DNA from: G020348185 sp964525045
GTDB taxonomy: Bacteria > Nitrospirota > Nitrospiria > Nitrospirales > UBA8639
NCBI GenBank assembly: GCA_964525045.1
Contig: CAZGFD010000049.1
Span: 1 to 9,555 of the forward strand
Direction: 5' to 3'
DNA: 9,555 nt
Under the pieces are notes generated by a model that was not told the origin of the DNA, made no database searches, and worked only from the letters and a program-made list of their open reading frames with translations. Below are positions 1 through 6,689 of the stretch, piece by piece. Positions within the stretch are counted from its first letter, which is position 1; every line of letters starts with the position of its first letter. Made by a program: the position numbers and the translations under genes.

Positions 1-36
1 TTCGTATTAATACCCATTGACATTAATCACAGTTGC

Positions 37-67
37 TCACCCTGCCCTCTCCCTCTAAGGGAGAGGG
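37..67. repeat. CCCTCTCCC/GGGAGAGGG hairpin repeat in the uup leader
   Basis: A perfect inverted repeat pairs 45-53 (ccctctccc) with 59-67 (gggagaggg) around a five-base loop, extendable to ten pairs. It is preceded by ctcaccctg at 36-44. The same core recurs at 2402-2424 and in both copies of the tandem repeat after 9025, so this is a dispersed family. It ends 23 bases before the uup start codon and would lie in the leader transcript if transcription starts upstream. It is not followed by a T run, so I do not call it a terminator. Confidence 0.8.
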
Positions 68-90
68 AAGAACTATGGAAAACGAGGATT

Positions 91-1911
91 ATGTCGGCAC
101 TGATTTATGCGCAGGATCTCACTAAAGCCTATGGGGTGAGTCCTCTCTTCACCAATCTGACCGTTGGAGTTTCGGATAAGGATCGGATTGGGTTGATTGG
201 GCCGAACGGATCAGGAAAATCTACTCTTCTCAAAATTCTTGCCGGGCTTGAACAGACCGATGAGGGGACGGTGACGCGACGTCAACATGTACGCATTGCC
301 TATATTCCCCAGGACACCCAATTTGATTCGGAGGCCACGATCCTATCGGTCATTGAAGATTCCGCCACTGCATCGAAGGTGGCACTAAATGAACAGGTCG
401 CCCGTGTTCAGGAAACATTGGGAAGAACAGGTTTTGAAAATCCAGATCAGCTCACCGGTCCCCTTTCAGGGGGATGGAAGAAACGGTTGGCCATTGCCTG
501 TGGTTTAGTCCAGGCACCGGATCTGATGTTGTTGGATGAACCGACGAACCATCTTGATCTGGAAGGGATGCAATGGTTGGAACAGCTTCTGGCCCAAGCA
601 TCCTGGCCCTGGGTGATCATTAGTCATGATCGGTGGCTATTGGAACGAACCGCCAATACGATCATGGAGCTGAACCCGCGGTATCCGAACGGCATGTTGC
701 ACGTTCCGGGAAATTACTCGGAGTTCCTTCAATTTCGGGAGGCCTTTCAACAGACCCAATCCCAGCAGGCCCAAGCCCTGGCCGGCAAAGTCCGACGGGA
801 AGAAGCGTGGCTCCAACGGGGACCGAAAGCCAGAACCACCAAAGCCAAATATCGGGTGGACACGGCCCATGCTTTGCAGAGCGAACTCGCCGAAACCAAA
901 CATCGTTTGCGTCAGGATGAGACCGCGATGGATTTTGTTGGCTCTGGTCGCAAAACGAAACAGTTACTCGTGGCCAAACAGGTATCGAAAGCGTTTGGCA
1001 CGACCCCTCTGTTCCACGATCTTGATCTCATACTCTCACCCGGTATGGCGATCGGGGTTCTTGGTTATAATGGCTCAGGAAAATCTACCCTTCTAAAATT
1101 GTTGGCCCACGAGCTCACCCCCGATGACGGAATGGTCACGCATGCCGACAAATTACAACTCGTGTATTTTGAGCAGCATCGTGAGCAGCTCGATCCGAAA
1201 ATGAGTTTAAGACGAACGCTCTCTGACACCGGACATACGGTGACACATCGTGACCGTACGCTTCATCTCGCGGCGTGGGCCAAGCGGTTTCGATTTTCTC
1301 CAGAACAGCTTGACCTTCCGGTTGAACTCTTGTCAGGAGGTGAACAGGCGCGAGCGGTGATGGCCCGGTTGATGCTGAAGCCTGCCGATGTCATCCTGAT
1401 CGACGAACCGACCAACGATTTGGATATCCCGACCCGGGAAGTGTTAGAGGAAAGTCTCCGGGAATTTCCGGGCGGCCTGATTCTCGTCACTCACGACCGG
1501 TATATGTTGGAAAAAGTCTGTACGCAATTCATTGGCCTGGATGGTCAAGGAGGACATGCCACATTTGCGGAGTATGGCCAATGGGAAAGCTGGCTGCGCC
1601 AGCGGCATTCACCGTCCACGGCTCCATTGGCTGACTCCCCAACAAAGGATCGCTCTTCTCGGAAAACCACTCCAAAAAAACTTTCGTATCGGGAACAACA
1701 GGAATATGAGACGATCGAATCGCGCATTCTTGAAGCTGAAACGGTGCGTGACGTATGGCGTAAAAAAAGTGAAGATCCTGATATTGTCAGTGATTATGTT
1801 CAAATTCAGGAGGTCCATGTGGCTCTTGCCGCTGCGGAACATACCGTAGAACAGTTATATAAGCGATGGACAGAGCTTGAGGAAAAGCGACGACGGTTTG
1901 AAGAGGGGTGA
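91..1911 (+). CDS. uup: ABC-F family ATPase, Uup-type
   Basis: Soluble tandem ABC ATPase of the ABC-F class, whose members act on ribosomes or in DNA/RNA quality control rather than membrane transport. Two complete cassettes are visible and no membrane segment. Cassette 1 has Walker A GPNGSGKST at residues 37-45, signature LSGGW at 125-129, Walker B LMLLDEPTNHLD at 145-156 with catalytic Glu150, and switch His179. Cassette 2 has GYNGSGKST at 325-333, LSGGEQ at 414-419, VILIDEPTNDLD at 434-445 with Glu439, and His469. Between them lies the charged linker (about 215-285, including RREEAWLQRGPKARTTKAKYR) typical of ABC-F proteins. Residues ~530-606 form a charged, probably coiled-coil tail beginning SYREQQEYE, as in Uup, where this domain binds nucleic acid. 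At 606 residues it is close to Uup length. The start ATG is preceded by GAGG with only three bases between, a rather tight spacing. Family call is firm; Uup over other ABC-F subfamilies rests on linker and tail. Confidence 0.93.
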   Translation: MSALIYAQDLTKAYGVSPLFTNLTVGVSDKDRIGLIGPNGSGKSTLLKILAGLEQTDEGTVTRRQHVRIAYIPQDTQFDSEATILSVIEDSATASKVALNEQVARVQETLGRTGFENPDQLTGPLSGGWKKRLAIACGLVQAPDLMLLDEPTNHLDLEGMQWLEQLLAQASWPWVIISHDRWLLERTANTIMELNPRYPNGMLHVPGNYSEFLQFREAFQQTQSQQAQALAGKVRREEAWLQRGPKARTTKAKYRVDTAHALQSELAETKHRLRQDETAMDFVGSGRKTKQLLVAKQVSKAFGTTPLFHDLDLILSPGMAIGVLGYNGSGKSTLLKLLAHELTPDDGMVTHADKLQLVYFEQHREQLDPKMSLRRTLSDTGHTVTHRDRTLHLAAWAKRFRFSPEQLDLPVELLSGGEQARAVMARLMLKPADVILIDEPTNDLDIPTREVLEESLREFPGGLILVTHDRYMLEKVCTQFIGLDGQGGHATFAEYGQWESWLRQRHSPSTAPLADSPTKDRSSRKTTPKKLSYREQQEYETIESRILEAETVRDVWRKKSEDPDIVSDYVQIQEVHVALAAAEHTVEQLYKRWTELEEKRRRFEEG

Positions 1912-1933
1912 GACTGGGAGAGGGAAAAGAATC

Positions 1934-1950
1934 GGATTGGATTGGATTGG
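1934..1950. repeat. GGATT pentamer tandem repeat (about 3.4 units)
   Basis: The short microsatellite ggatt is repeated three times and followed by gg, in the 114-bp gap between the convergent uup and ynfA genes. The rest of the gap is purine-rich on the + strand. I see no convincing GC-rich hairpin plus T-run terminator for either gene here. Confidence 0.7.
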
Positions 1951-2025
1951 AACTGAAGAGGAAATGAAGGGTCTACCCGATGTCACGATGGTGTGGACTC
2001 ATTGAAAGACGGCTTCCTATCCCAT

Positions 2026-2355
2026 TCATGCCCGAGGCGCATACATAATCACTGCAACGCCACCCAGGCACATGAACGCTCCGATCATATCAAACCGGTC
2101 AGGCCGGGTCCCATCGAGCGCCCATCCCCACAACAGAGCGAGAATAATAAACACGCCCCCATAGGCCGCATAGACTCTGGAAAAATGGGGTGCCTGTAAG
2201 GTCGGGATGACGCCATATAAGACCAGAATACAGGCTCCCAGTATTCCTATCCCAATGGATTTTCCTTCTCGCAGCCATTGCCAGACGAGGTATCCCCCAC
2301 CGATTTCACAGAGTCCGGCTAAGACAAAAAGACTGACTGAAATGGGTATAGTCAT
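2026..2355 (-). CDS. ynfA: YnfA/UPF0060 family small membrane protein
   Basis: A 109-residue integral membrane protein with four predicted helices (about 4-24, 33-52, 61-80 and 88-106), the size and layout of the YnfA (UPF0060) family. That family is distantly related to small multidrug resistance transporters; its physiological substrate is not settled. Family hallmarks are the AGLCEIGGGYLVW segment with Glu17 in helix 1, RVYAAYGGVFI at 60-70, LLWGW...DGTRPDRFD at 74-89, and the GVAVIMYAPR ending. The start is the ATG at 2355, preceded by a perfect AGGAGGA (2363-2369) seven bases away. A longer reading frame to 2430 exists, but it translates the hairpin repeat at 2402-2424, has no comparable ribosome binding site and goes beyond the normal family length. 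It is convergent with uup and divergent from the helicase gene. Four-helix SMR-like proteins usually work as dimers. Confidence 0.92.
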   Translation of the reverse strand: MTIPISVSLFVLAGLCEIGGGYLVWQWLREGKSIGIGILGACILVLYGVIPTLQAPHFSRVYAAYGGVFIILALLWGWALDGTRPDRFDMIGAFMCLGGVAVIMYAPRA

Positions 2356-2362
2356 GTGTGAG

Positions 2363-2369
2363 TCCTCCT
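2363..2369 (-). promoter_or_regulatory. Strong ribosome binding site deciding the ynfA start
   Basis: The - strand reads AGGAGGA, seven bases before the ATG at 2355. It is the best Shine-Dalgarno match in the window and settles the start against the longer upstream reading frame. Confidence 0.85.
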
Positions 2370-2401
2370 GGGTTGGTATCGGGAACAATTGTGAGCTTTC
2401 A

Positions 2402-2424
2402 CCCTCTCCCTTATAGGGAGAGGG
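2402..2424. repeat. CCCTCTCCC/GGGAGAGGG hairpin repeat in the ynfA leader
   Basis: A perfect ten-base inverted repeat pairs 2402-2411 with 2415-2424 around a three-base loop (tat), preceded by ttca. It belongs to the same family as the hairpin at 45-67 and those in the 9025-9500 tandem repeat. It lies 46 bases upstream of the ynfA start, inside the gap between divergent genes. No T run follows on either strand. The stretch 2431-2480 next to it is A-rich (gata/ataagg-like) without clear structure. Confidence 0.8.
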
Positions 2425-2495
2425 AATCAAGATACAAATAGAGATAGGAATAAGGATAAAAATAAGACTGAGTTTAGCATTTCAGATTGGGGGGC

Positions 2496-2604
2496 GTGAT
2501 ACCCTTTGCTTCGATAGGTAGGTCTTTTGGGCATTTGACAACTTAGGGTCAGTACGGTAGGGTATCACTCATCATGGTCGATTCGGTCCGGCGACGGTGA
2601 TACC
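2496..2604. promoter_or_regulatory. Three GTGATACC octamers in the helicase upstream region
   Basis: The octamer GTGATACC occurs at 2496-2503 (+), as its complement GGTATCAC at 2561-2568 (-), and again at 2597-2604 (+). The first two extend to a perfect ten-base inverted repeat (2496-2505 with 2559-2568) that brackets the TTGACA at 2535. The second and third form an eight-base inverted repeat with a 28-base loop. The middle copy can therefore pair with either outer one, but not both. This would suit operator sites for a DNA-binding regulator or, if transcribed, alternative RNA pairings. Nothing in the sequence identifies the regulator. Confidence 0.45.
2535..2563 (+). promoter_or_regulatory. 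Candidate sigma-70-like promoter for the helicase gene
   Basis: A perfect TTGACA -35 box at 2535-2540 is followed, with 17-base spacing, by TAGGGT at 2558-2563, which matches only three positions of the -10 consensus. If used, it gives a leader of roughly 165-170 bases before the ATG at 2739. The weak -10 overlaps the middle GTGATACC octamer, compatible with a controlled promoter. A prediction only. Confidence 0.3.
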
Positions 2605-2621
2605 ATCAAGAATCCGGGCCC

Positions 2622-2636
2622 CGCGATCGTATCGCG
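2622..2636. repeat. Perfect short hairpin cgcgat-cgt-atcgcg in the helicase leader
   Basis: A six-base perfect stem (2622-2627 with 2631-2636) has a three-base loop and sits about 100 bases before the helicase start codon, just after the third GTGATACC. It may be a structured element of a long leader. No T run follows, so it is not an obvious terminator or attenuator. Confidence 0.45.
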
Positions 2637-2738
2637 ACCAGATCCTGCTCGTTACAGACTCCCTCCTGATTCTGTCTCGCTTCAGTTTTCTGACCCCGTG
2701 TCAATACGATCCCTTCTAAAACTATAAGGAATATCTTT

Positions 2739-4007
2739 ATGTCTCAATCTGTGCCTGTCACATTTGGTGCTCTTGGTGTATCCACTCCCCTGGTCCAAGC
2801 CCTTGAAAAAGCAGGGTTAACTGAACCCACTCCGATTCAATCGAAAGCCATTCCACCGGCTCTGGAGGGTCACGATGTCTTAGGTTGTGCCCAAACCGGA
2901 ACCGGGAAAACTGCAGCCTTTTTAATTCCCATGATCGAGCGATTGGCCGAAGGGCCGAAACGAAGTCCTCGTGGATTAATTCTGGCTCCTACAAGAGAGT
3001 TGGCTTTTCAAATTCAAAAAACGGTGGATCGGATCGGTCGGTCACGTCGAATCTTTGGAACGACGATTGTAGGAGGTGAGGACATGGATGCCCAGGTTCG
3101 CGGCCTCCGTCAACGCCCTGAAATTCTGGTTGCGACACCCGGCCGTTTATTGGATCACATGTGGCGGGGAACCGTTCGCCTGACGGACCTCCAAATTGTG
3201 GTGCTTGATGAAGCCGATCGGATGCTCGATATGGGATTCGCTCCTCAGTTGAATCAAATTCTGGATGCGTTGCCCGAAGAACGGCAAACCCTGCTGTTTT
3301 CCGCCACGATGCCGACCGATTTGGGCGATCTGGCCTGGATGTCTCTCAAAAATCCGGTTAGGGCGATGGTGGACAAGCGAGGCAAGCCTGCCGACGGCGT
3401 CACCCATACGGTTCACCACACGACACATGCGAACAAAACCCCGCTTTTACATACCCTGCTGCGAGATGCCGGAAATTCCGTCTTGGTGTTTACCAGAACC
3501 AAGCATCGTGCCGAACGTTTATGGGAGGCCCTGGAAAAAGGCGGTCACCGCGTGGCGGTTCTGCATGGAGGTCGCCGACTTTCTCAACGTCGAAACGCCT
3601 TAGAAGGATTCCGACGAGGGCGTTTCCGGATCTTAGTTGCCACCGATATTGCCGCACGTGGGTTGGATGTGGCGAACATTGAGAATGTGATCAACTATGA
3701 CCTTCCCAACGTTCCCGAAGACTATGTGCATCGGATTGGGCGGACAGGAAGAATGAAAGCGGTAGGCACGGCCACGAGTTTCGTGACTTCGGAAGATATC
3801 CGGCAAATTCGAGCGATCGAAAAATTATTGGGCCAGACCGTCCCCTGCGCTCCCGGAAGTCGAGCCCCTTCTCCTCCCCAGGATTCACGTCCTGCATTTC
3901 GCCGAAGGCGCCCGGAAGGTCAGAGGGGCCACGATTCGGGCCGATTCAAGCCCCACAGACCGGGACGACATCAGGACCGGAGACAATCGGGGCGATTTGA
4001 GCGGTAA
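2739..4007 (+). CDS. rhlE: DEAD-box ATP-dependent RNA helicase, RhlE-like
   Basis: A cytoplasmic RNA helicase that uses ATP to open short RNA duplexes; relatives act in ribosome assembly, RNA decay and cold adaptation. All core motifs are present in order: Q motif (Phe9, PTPIQ 31-35), motif I AQTGTGKT 51-58, Ia PTRELA 84-89, GG 112-113, Ib TPGR 133-136, II DEAD 157-160, III SAT 188-190, IV VLVFTRT 248-254, V RILVATDIAARGLDV 297-311, and VI HRIGRTGR 331-338. Residues ~373-422 form an Arg/Pro/Gly-rich, disordered basic tail that probably adds RNA affinity; there is no DbpA-type or CsdA-type folded domain. At 422 residues it fits the RhlE group. The start has TAAGGA (2725-2730) eight bases upstream. 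RhlE over other minimal DEAD-box proteins is inferred from length, the simple tail and overall motif spelling. It stands alone, divergent from ynfA and convergent with terC, with an unusually long upstream gap. Confidence 0.93.
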   Translation: MSQSVPVTFGALGVSTPLVQALEKAGLTEPTPIQSKAIPPALEGHDVLGCAQTGTGKTAAFLIPMIERLAEGPKRSPRGLILAPTRELAFQIQKTVDRIGRSRRIFGTTIVGGEDMDAQVRGLRQRPEILVATPGRLLDHMWRGTVRLTDLQIVVLDEADRMLDMGFAPQLNQILDALPEERQTLLFSATMPTDLGDLAWMSLKNPVRAMVDKRGKPADGVTHTVHHTTHANKTPLLHTLLRDAGNSVLVFTRTKHRAERLWEALEKGGHRVAVLHGGRRLSQRRNALEGFRRGRFRILVATDIAARGLDVANIENVINYDLPNVPEDYVHRIGRTGRMKAVGTATSFVTSEDIRQIRAIEKLLGQTVPCAPGSRAPSPPQDSRPAFRRRRPEGQRGHDSGRFKPHRPGRHQDRRQSGRFER

Positions 4008-4017
4008 GAAACTGCCC

Positions 4018-4058
4018 GGTTTCGGGTTTCGGGTTTCGGGTTTCGGGTTTCGGGTTTC
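4018..4058. repeat. GGGTTTC heptamer microsatellite (about 5.9 units)
   Basis: Five exact gggtttc units run from 4024 to 4058, preceded by a sixth unit lacking its first g (4018-4023). The array starts ten bases after the helicase stop codon. Decayed copies of the complementary unit (cgaaaccc at 4224-4231, cgaaac at 4238-4243) lie at the other end of this gap. A perfect microsatellite of this kind is prone to slippage and may vary in length between strains. Confidence 0.9.
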
Positions 4059-4106
4059 GAAGTTTAAAGTTAACTACCTAAAAGCGCAACCTAAACTTTA
4101 AATTTT
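4059..4106. repeat. AT-rich inverted repeat between convergent genes
   Basis: The segment tttaaagtt (4063-4071) pairs perfectly with aactttaaa (4094-4102). The stem extends outward to 4059 and 4106 with two further A-T and two G-T pairs, around a 22-base loop. It could be a weak bidirectional transcription end point between the helicase and terC, but its low GC content makes it an unconvincing Rho-independent terminator. Confidence 0.35.
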
Positions 4107-4150
4107 CATATTCCCCGTTTGCTCATCTTCTTTCCCCTTCCAGAGAGTAA

Positions 4151-4212
4151 ATTTAAACCGGGGTGGTCATAATAAAAAGCCGAAACCAGAGACCAGATAA
4201 TAGCCACCCCGG
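4151..4212 (-). terminator. Possible terC terminator (GC stem plus T-rich tail)
   Basis: A perfect nine-base GC-rich inverted repeat pairs 4158-4166 (ccggggtgg) with 4204-4212 (ccaccccgg). Read on the - strand, downstream of the terC stop at 4252, the stem is followed at once by tttaaattt (4157-4149), a U-rich tail. The 37-base loop is long for an intrinsic terminator, so this is only a candidate. No T run follows on the + strand, so it would not serve the helicase gene. Confidence 0.35.
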
Positions 4213-4251
4213 AACCCACAACTCGAAACCCGGAACTCGAAACAGGGTTTT

Positions 4252-4995
4252 TCATTCCTCAACAATCCGCTGTCGAAGCTTTACCGGCGGGGACATCCGC
4301 TTTCGGATCTTGGTATTCAACATTTCCACGAAGACTGAAAAAGCCATGGCAAAGTAGATGTATCCTTTGGGTATGTGAAACTTCAGTCCTTCTCCGATCA
4401 ACATGACTCCGACCAGGAGCAGGAAGCTCAAGGCCAGGATTTTGATTGTGGGGTGTTGATCGATAAACCGGTTAATGGACGAAGCGGCCGCCATCATCAC
4501 CAGGACCGCAATAATAATGGCCACCGCCATGACGCTCACCTTATTGACCATGCCGATGGCAGTGATGACGGAATCCAAGGAAAAAACGATATCGAGTAAC
4601 CCTATTTGCACGAGAACACCCGCAAAGGTCGCCGTTGTACGGGTTGGCCCATGACTTTCCTCCCCTTCAAGTTTATCATGAATTTCAAGGGTACTTTTAA
4701 CGAGGAGAAACAGTCCTCCGAGAATTAAAATCATATCCCTTCCTGAAATTGCATGGCTGAAGACCTCAAACAACGGAGCCGTCAGGCTCATGAGCCAGGA
4801 TAAAGAAAACAACAACAGGAGCCGAGTCACCATGGCAACCGTGAGTCCGAGCATCCGGGCCTTAGCTTGTTGGGACTGAGGCAATTTTGACGCAAGGATG
4901 GAAATAAAAATAATATTGTCAATGCCTAAGACAATTTCAAGAGCTGTGAGTGTCGCGAGCGCCACCCAGGCTTGTGGATCAGTCAACCATTCCAT
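4252..4995 (-). CDS. TerC family membrane protein, YgdQ-like
   Basis: A 247-residue inner-membrane protein of the TerC family, with about seven hydrophobic segments. Members of this family are linked to metal ion, especially manganese, export and to tellurite resistance. The two inverted-topology halves each carry the acidic membrane motif: TALEIVLGIDN at 18-27 (Glu20, Asp26, Asn27) and LLDIVFSLDSV at 133-143 (Asp135, Asp141). Other family signatures are the GGLFLLVKSTLEIH stretch (93-106), a charged loop EGEESHGP (110-117), HPTIKILALSFLLLVG (181-196) and the IPKGYIYFAMAFSVFVE motif near the C terminus (208-224). This closely resembles E. coli YgdQ. There are no extra CBS or CorC domains. The start is the ATG at 4995, with AAGGAG eight bases upstream (5004-5009); a TTG six codons earlier overlaps that ribosome site and is rejected. 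Divergent from sthA across 103 bp. Metal specificity cannot be read from sequence. Confidence 0.92.
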   Translation of the reverse strand: MEWLTDPQAWVALATLTALEIVLGIDNIIFISILASKLPQSQQAKARMLGLTVAMVTRLLLLFSLSWLMSLTAPLFEVFSHAISGRDMILILGGLFLLVKSTLEIHDKLEGEESHGPTRTTATFAGVLVQIGLLDIVFSLDSVITAIGMVNKVSVMAVAIIIAVLVMMAAASSINRFIDQHPTIKILALSFLLLVGVMLIGEGLKFHIPKGYIYFAMAFSVFVEMLNTKIRKRMSPPVKLRQRIVEE

Positions 4996-5098
4996 ACAAT
5001 CAACTCCTTTCAAGGGTCCTTTACAAATATCGTTTCATGGCGTACGGTCATTCTGTCACACATGTTCTTTCCGGGTGATGATTCCCGATTAATCCCTC
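4996..5098. promoter_or_regulatory. Divergent terC/sthA intergenic region
   Basis: This 103-bp gap must hold the promoters for both terC (leftward) and sthA (rightward). I see the terC ribosome site at 5004-5009 but no convincing -35/-10 pair on either strand and no strong palindromic operator. The sthA side has only a weak cggg/cccg inverted pair near 5069-5085. Confidence 0.4.
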
Positions 5099-6502
5099 AT
5101 GAATCAACCGACCTACGATTACGATATTCTTTGTATCGGCAGTGGCCCGGCCGGTCAACGCGCCGCCGTCCAAGCCGCCAAGCTCGGCAAGCGGGCTGCG
5201 GTGGTGGAAAAGCGGCGCATTGTCGGAGGCATATGCGTTGATACCGGGACCATTCCGAGCAAAACGTTTCGCCAGGCAGTCATTTCACTGCCTGATTATA
5301 CGAAAGCCTTTCAACCCACCTCGAGTTTCGACCAAGATATCCAAGTTTCCGCTGCACAGGTACTCGGTCGTATCGAGCAAGTCTTAAATACTGAGGCCAA
5401 AGTCGTCGAACAGCAACTGCGTCGAAATGAGGTCAGGCTGTTTCGTGGCGAAGCCCGATTTCACGATCCTCATACCGTGATGGTGGGTTCCGAATCCGGC
5501 ATACGTCGGGTGACTGCCGAAAATATTCTCATTGCGGTCGGATCCATCCCGACTCCCCCTCCGGGGGCGAAAGAAGACGGACAGACCCTCACGACGAGTG
5601 ACGGCCTGTTGCAATTGAAACGCCTTCCGAGATCTCTGGTGGTTATTGGTGGAGGAATCATCGGCATTGAGTATGCATCAATCTTTTCCGCCCTGGGCGT
5701 CGAGGTCACGCTTGTCGATAAGCGGGATCGGCCACTGGAATTTCTCGATCATGAAATCGTTGATGAGTTGATTCACCAAATGCGCAGGCGTGATGTCACG
5801 TTCCGCTTAGGTGAGGCAGTGGAACAAATTGAGATTTCAGAGAGCCCCGCCCGTCGGGCCGTCATTCATTTAGAGTCTGGGAAGCGATTGGTCTCCGATC
5901 TGGCACTCTTCTCTATTGGGCGCATCGGAGCCACGAAAGAACTGAATCTCGAGACCCTGGGAATAGAACCCGACGCCCGTGGGCGACTCTCTGTGGATGC
6001 CCAGTACCGGACAAAGATACCACACATTTTTGCCGCCGGCGATGTGATCGGCTACCCGAGCCTCGCCGCCACTTCCGCCGACCAAGGCCGGCTGGTGGCC
6101 TGCCATGCGTTTGGGGTTCCGGCCGAGCCAATGGCCGAACATTTCCCCATTGGGATTTATGCCATCCCCGAAATTTCGATGGTGGGCAGGCCCGAGCATA
6201 TCTTGACCGCGGAAAAAATCCCTTACGAAGTGGGACTGGCTCGATACCGCGAAATTGCCCGTGGGCAGATTTTGGGAGATGACACCGGCTTATTCAAAAT
6301 GTTGTTTCATCGAGAGGACCGACATCTGCTTGGGGTCCACGTGATTGGGACGAATGCCACCGAGCTCGTCCATATTGGTCAGGCCGTGCTGGGGTTGGGT
6401 GGTGGATTGGATTACTTCCTTAACACGGTGTTTAATTATCCTACTCTTGCGGAATGCTACAAGGTGGCTGCCCTGGATGCAGCCAATAAACTCGCCCTGT
6501 AG
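5099..6502 (+). CDS. sthA: Soluble pyridine nucleotide transhydrogenase (Si-specific)
   Basis: A flavoprotein of the lipoamide dehydrogenase/glutathione reductase fold that moves hydride between NADPH and NAD+, balancing the two cytoplasmic pools. FAD-binding GSGPAG lies at residues 14-19, the NAD(P) fold VVIGGGIIGIEYASIF at 181-196, the second FAD segment FAAGDVIGYPSLA at 311-323, and the C-terminal dimerisation domain at ~350-467. The active-site segment reads GGICVDTGTIPSK (43-55): Cys46 is kept but the second redox Cys of dihydrolipoamide dehydrogenases is Thr51. The C-terminal His-Glu pair is replaced by FNYPTLAE. Both are hallmarks of SthA, as in E. coli, and rule against lipoamide dehydrogenase or glutathione reductase. 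At 467 residues it matches the family (466 in E. coli). An in-frame stop (5090-5092) just upstream fixes the ATG at 5099 as the earliest start, yet no Shine-Dalgarno sequence precedes it. It is monocistronic, and a palindromic element begins at its stop codon. Confidence 0.93.
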   Translation: MNQPTYDYDILCIGSGPAGQRAAVQAAKLGKRAAVVEKRRIVGGICVDTGTIPSKTFRQAVISLPDYTKAFQPTSSFDQDIQVSAAQVLGRIEQVLNTEAKVVEQQLRRNEVRLFRGEARFHDPHTVMVGSESGIRRVTAENILIAVGSIPTPPPGAKEDGQTLTTSDGLLQLKRLPRSLVVIGGGIIGIEYASIFSALGVEVTLVDKRDRPLEFLDHEIVDELIHQMRRRDVTFRLGEAVEQIEISESPARRAVIHLESGKRLVSDLALFSIGRIGATKELNLETLGIEPDARGRLSVDAQYRTKIPHIFAAGDVIGYPSLAATSADQGRLVACHAFGVPAEPMAEHFPIGIYAIPEISMVGRPEHILTAEKIPYEVGLARYREIARGQILGDDTGLFKMLFHREDRHLLGVHVIGTNATELVHIGQAVLGLGGGLDYFLNTVFNYPTLAECYKVAALDAANKLAL

Positions 6503-6660
6503 CAAGATGTTGAAAAGGACCGCCAGCGGCGTTCTCAATTCTTTGTCGTGCTCACGTACTCCCGTGTACGCTCTGCGCGCCAAAGCCCCTGTGGCCTTGC
6601 TGGACCCGGCTCCGCCCAATGGGCATCGCTTGGGCGAGCGGCCCTTTTGAACATCCTGCC
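6502..6660. mobile_element. ~158-bp element with terminal inverted repeats (MITE-like)
   Basis: The ends 6502-6523 and 6638-6659 are inverted copies matching at 19 of 22 positions (core gatgttgaaaagg versus ccttttgaacatc). Internal symmetry includes cgtac/gtacg at 6555-6559 and 6566-6570 and cgccca/tgggcg at 6613-6618 and 6631-6636. No transposase or coding capacity is present; apparent reading frames through it are by-products of GC content. The left end starts at the last base of the sthA stop codon. A second left-arm-like sequence lies at 7809-7834. The design recalls dispersed palindromic repeats I associate with Nitrospira chromosomes. It could also act in RNA as a large terminator-like hairpin for sthA. 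No target-site duplication is evident. Confidence 0.6.
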
Positions 6661-6689
6661 AGACCGTTTCTAGTTTCGGATTTCCGATT

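Noticed and set aside
17..28. TTGACA at 17-22 as a uup promoter -35 box.
   Set aside because: No acceptable -10 box lies 16-18 bases downstream; that position is in the GC-rich hairpin repeat.
1609..1849. Small reading frames on both strands over the uup C-terminal coding region.
   Set aside because: They overlap the conserved Uup tail, which is in frame and complete; no independent support.
2356..2430. N-terminal extension of ynfA by 25 codons.
   Set aside because: It translates the dispersed hairpin repeat, exceeds family length, and the ATG at 2355 has a near-perfect ribosome site seven bases upstream.
5870..6199. A 109-codon reading frame antisense to sthA.
   Set aside because: It is a shadow of codon use in a conserved gene; the translation has no family features.
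5099..6502. Dihydrolipoamide dehydrogenase or mercuric/glutathione reductase identity for the flavoprotein.
   Set aside because: The second redox cysteine is replaced by Thr51 and the C-terminal His-Glu pair is absent, matching soluble transhydrogenase instead.
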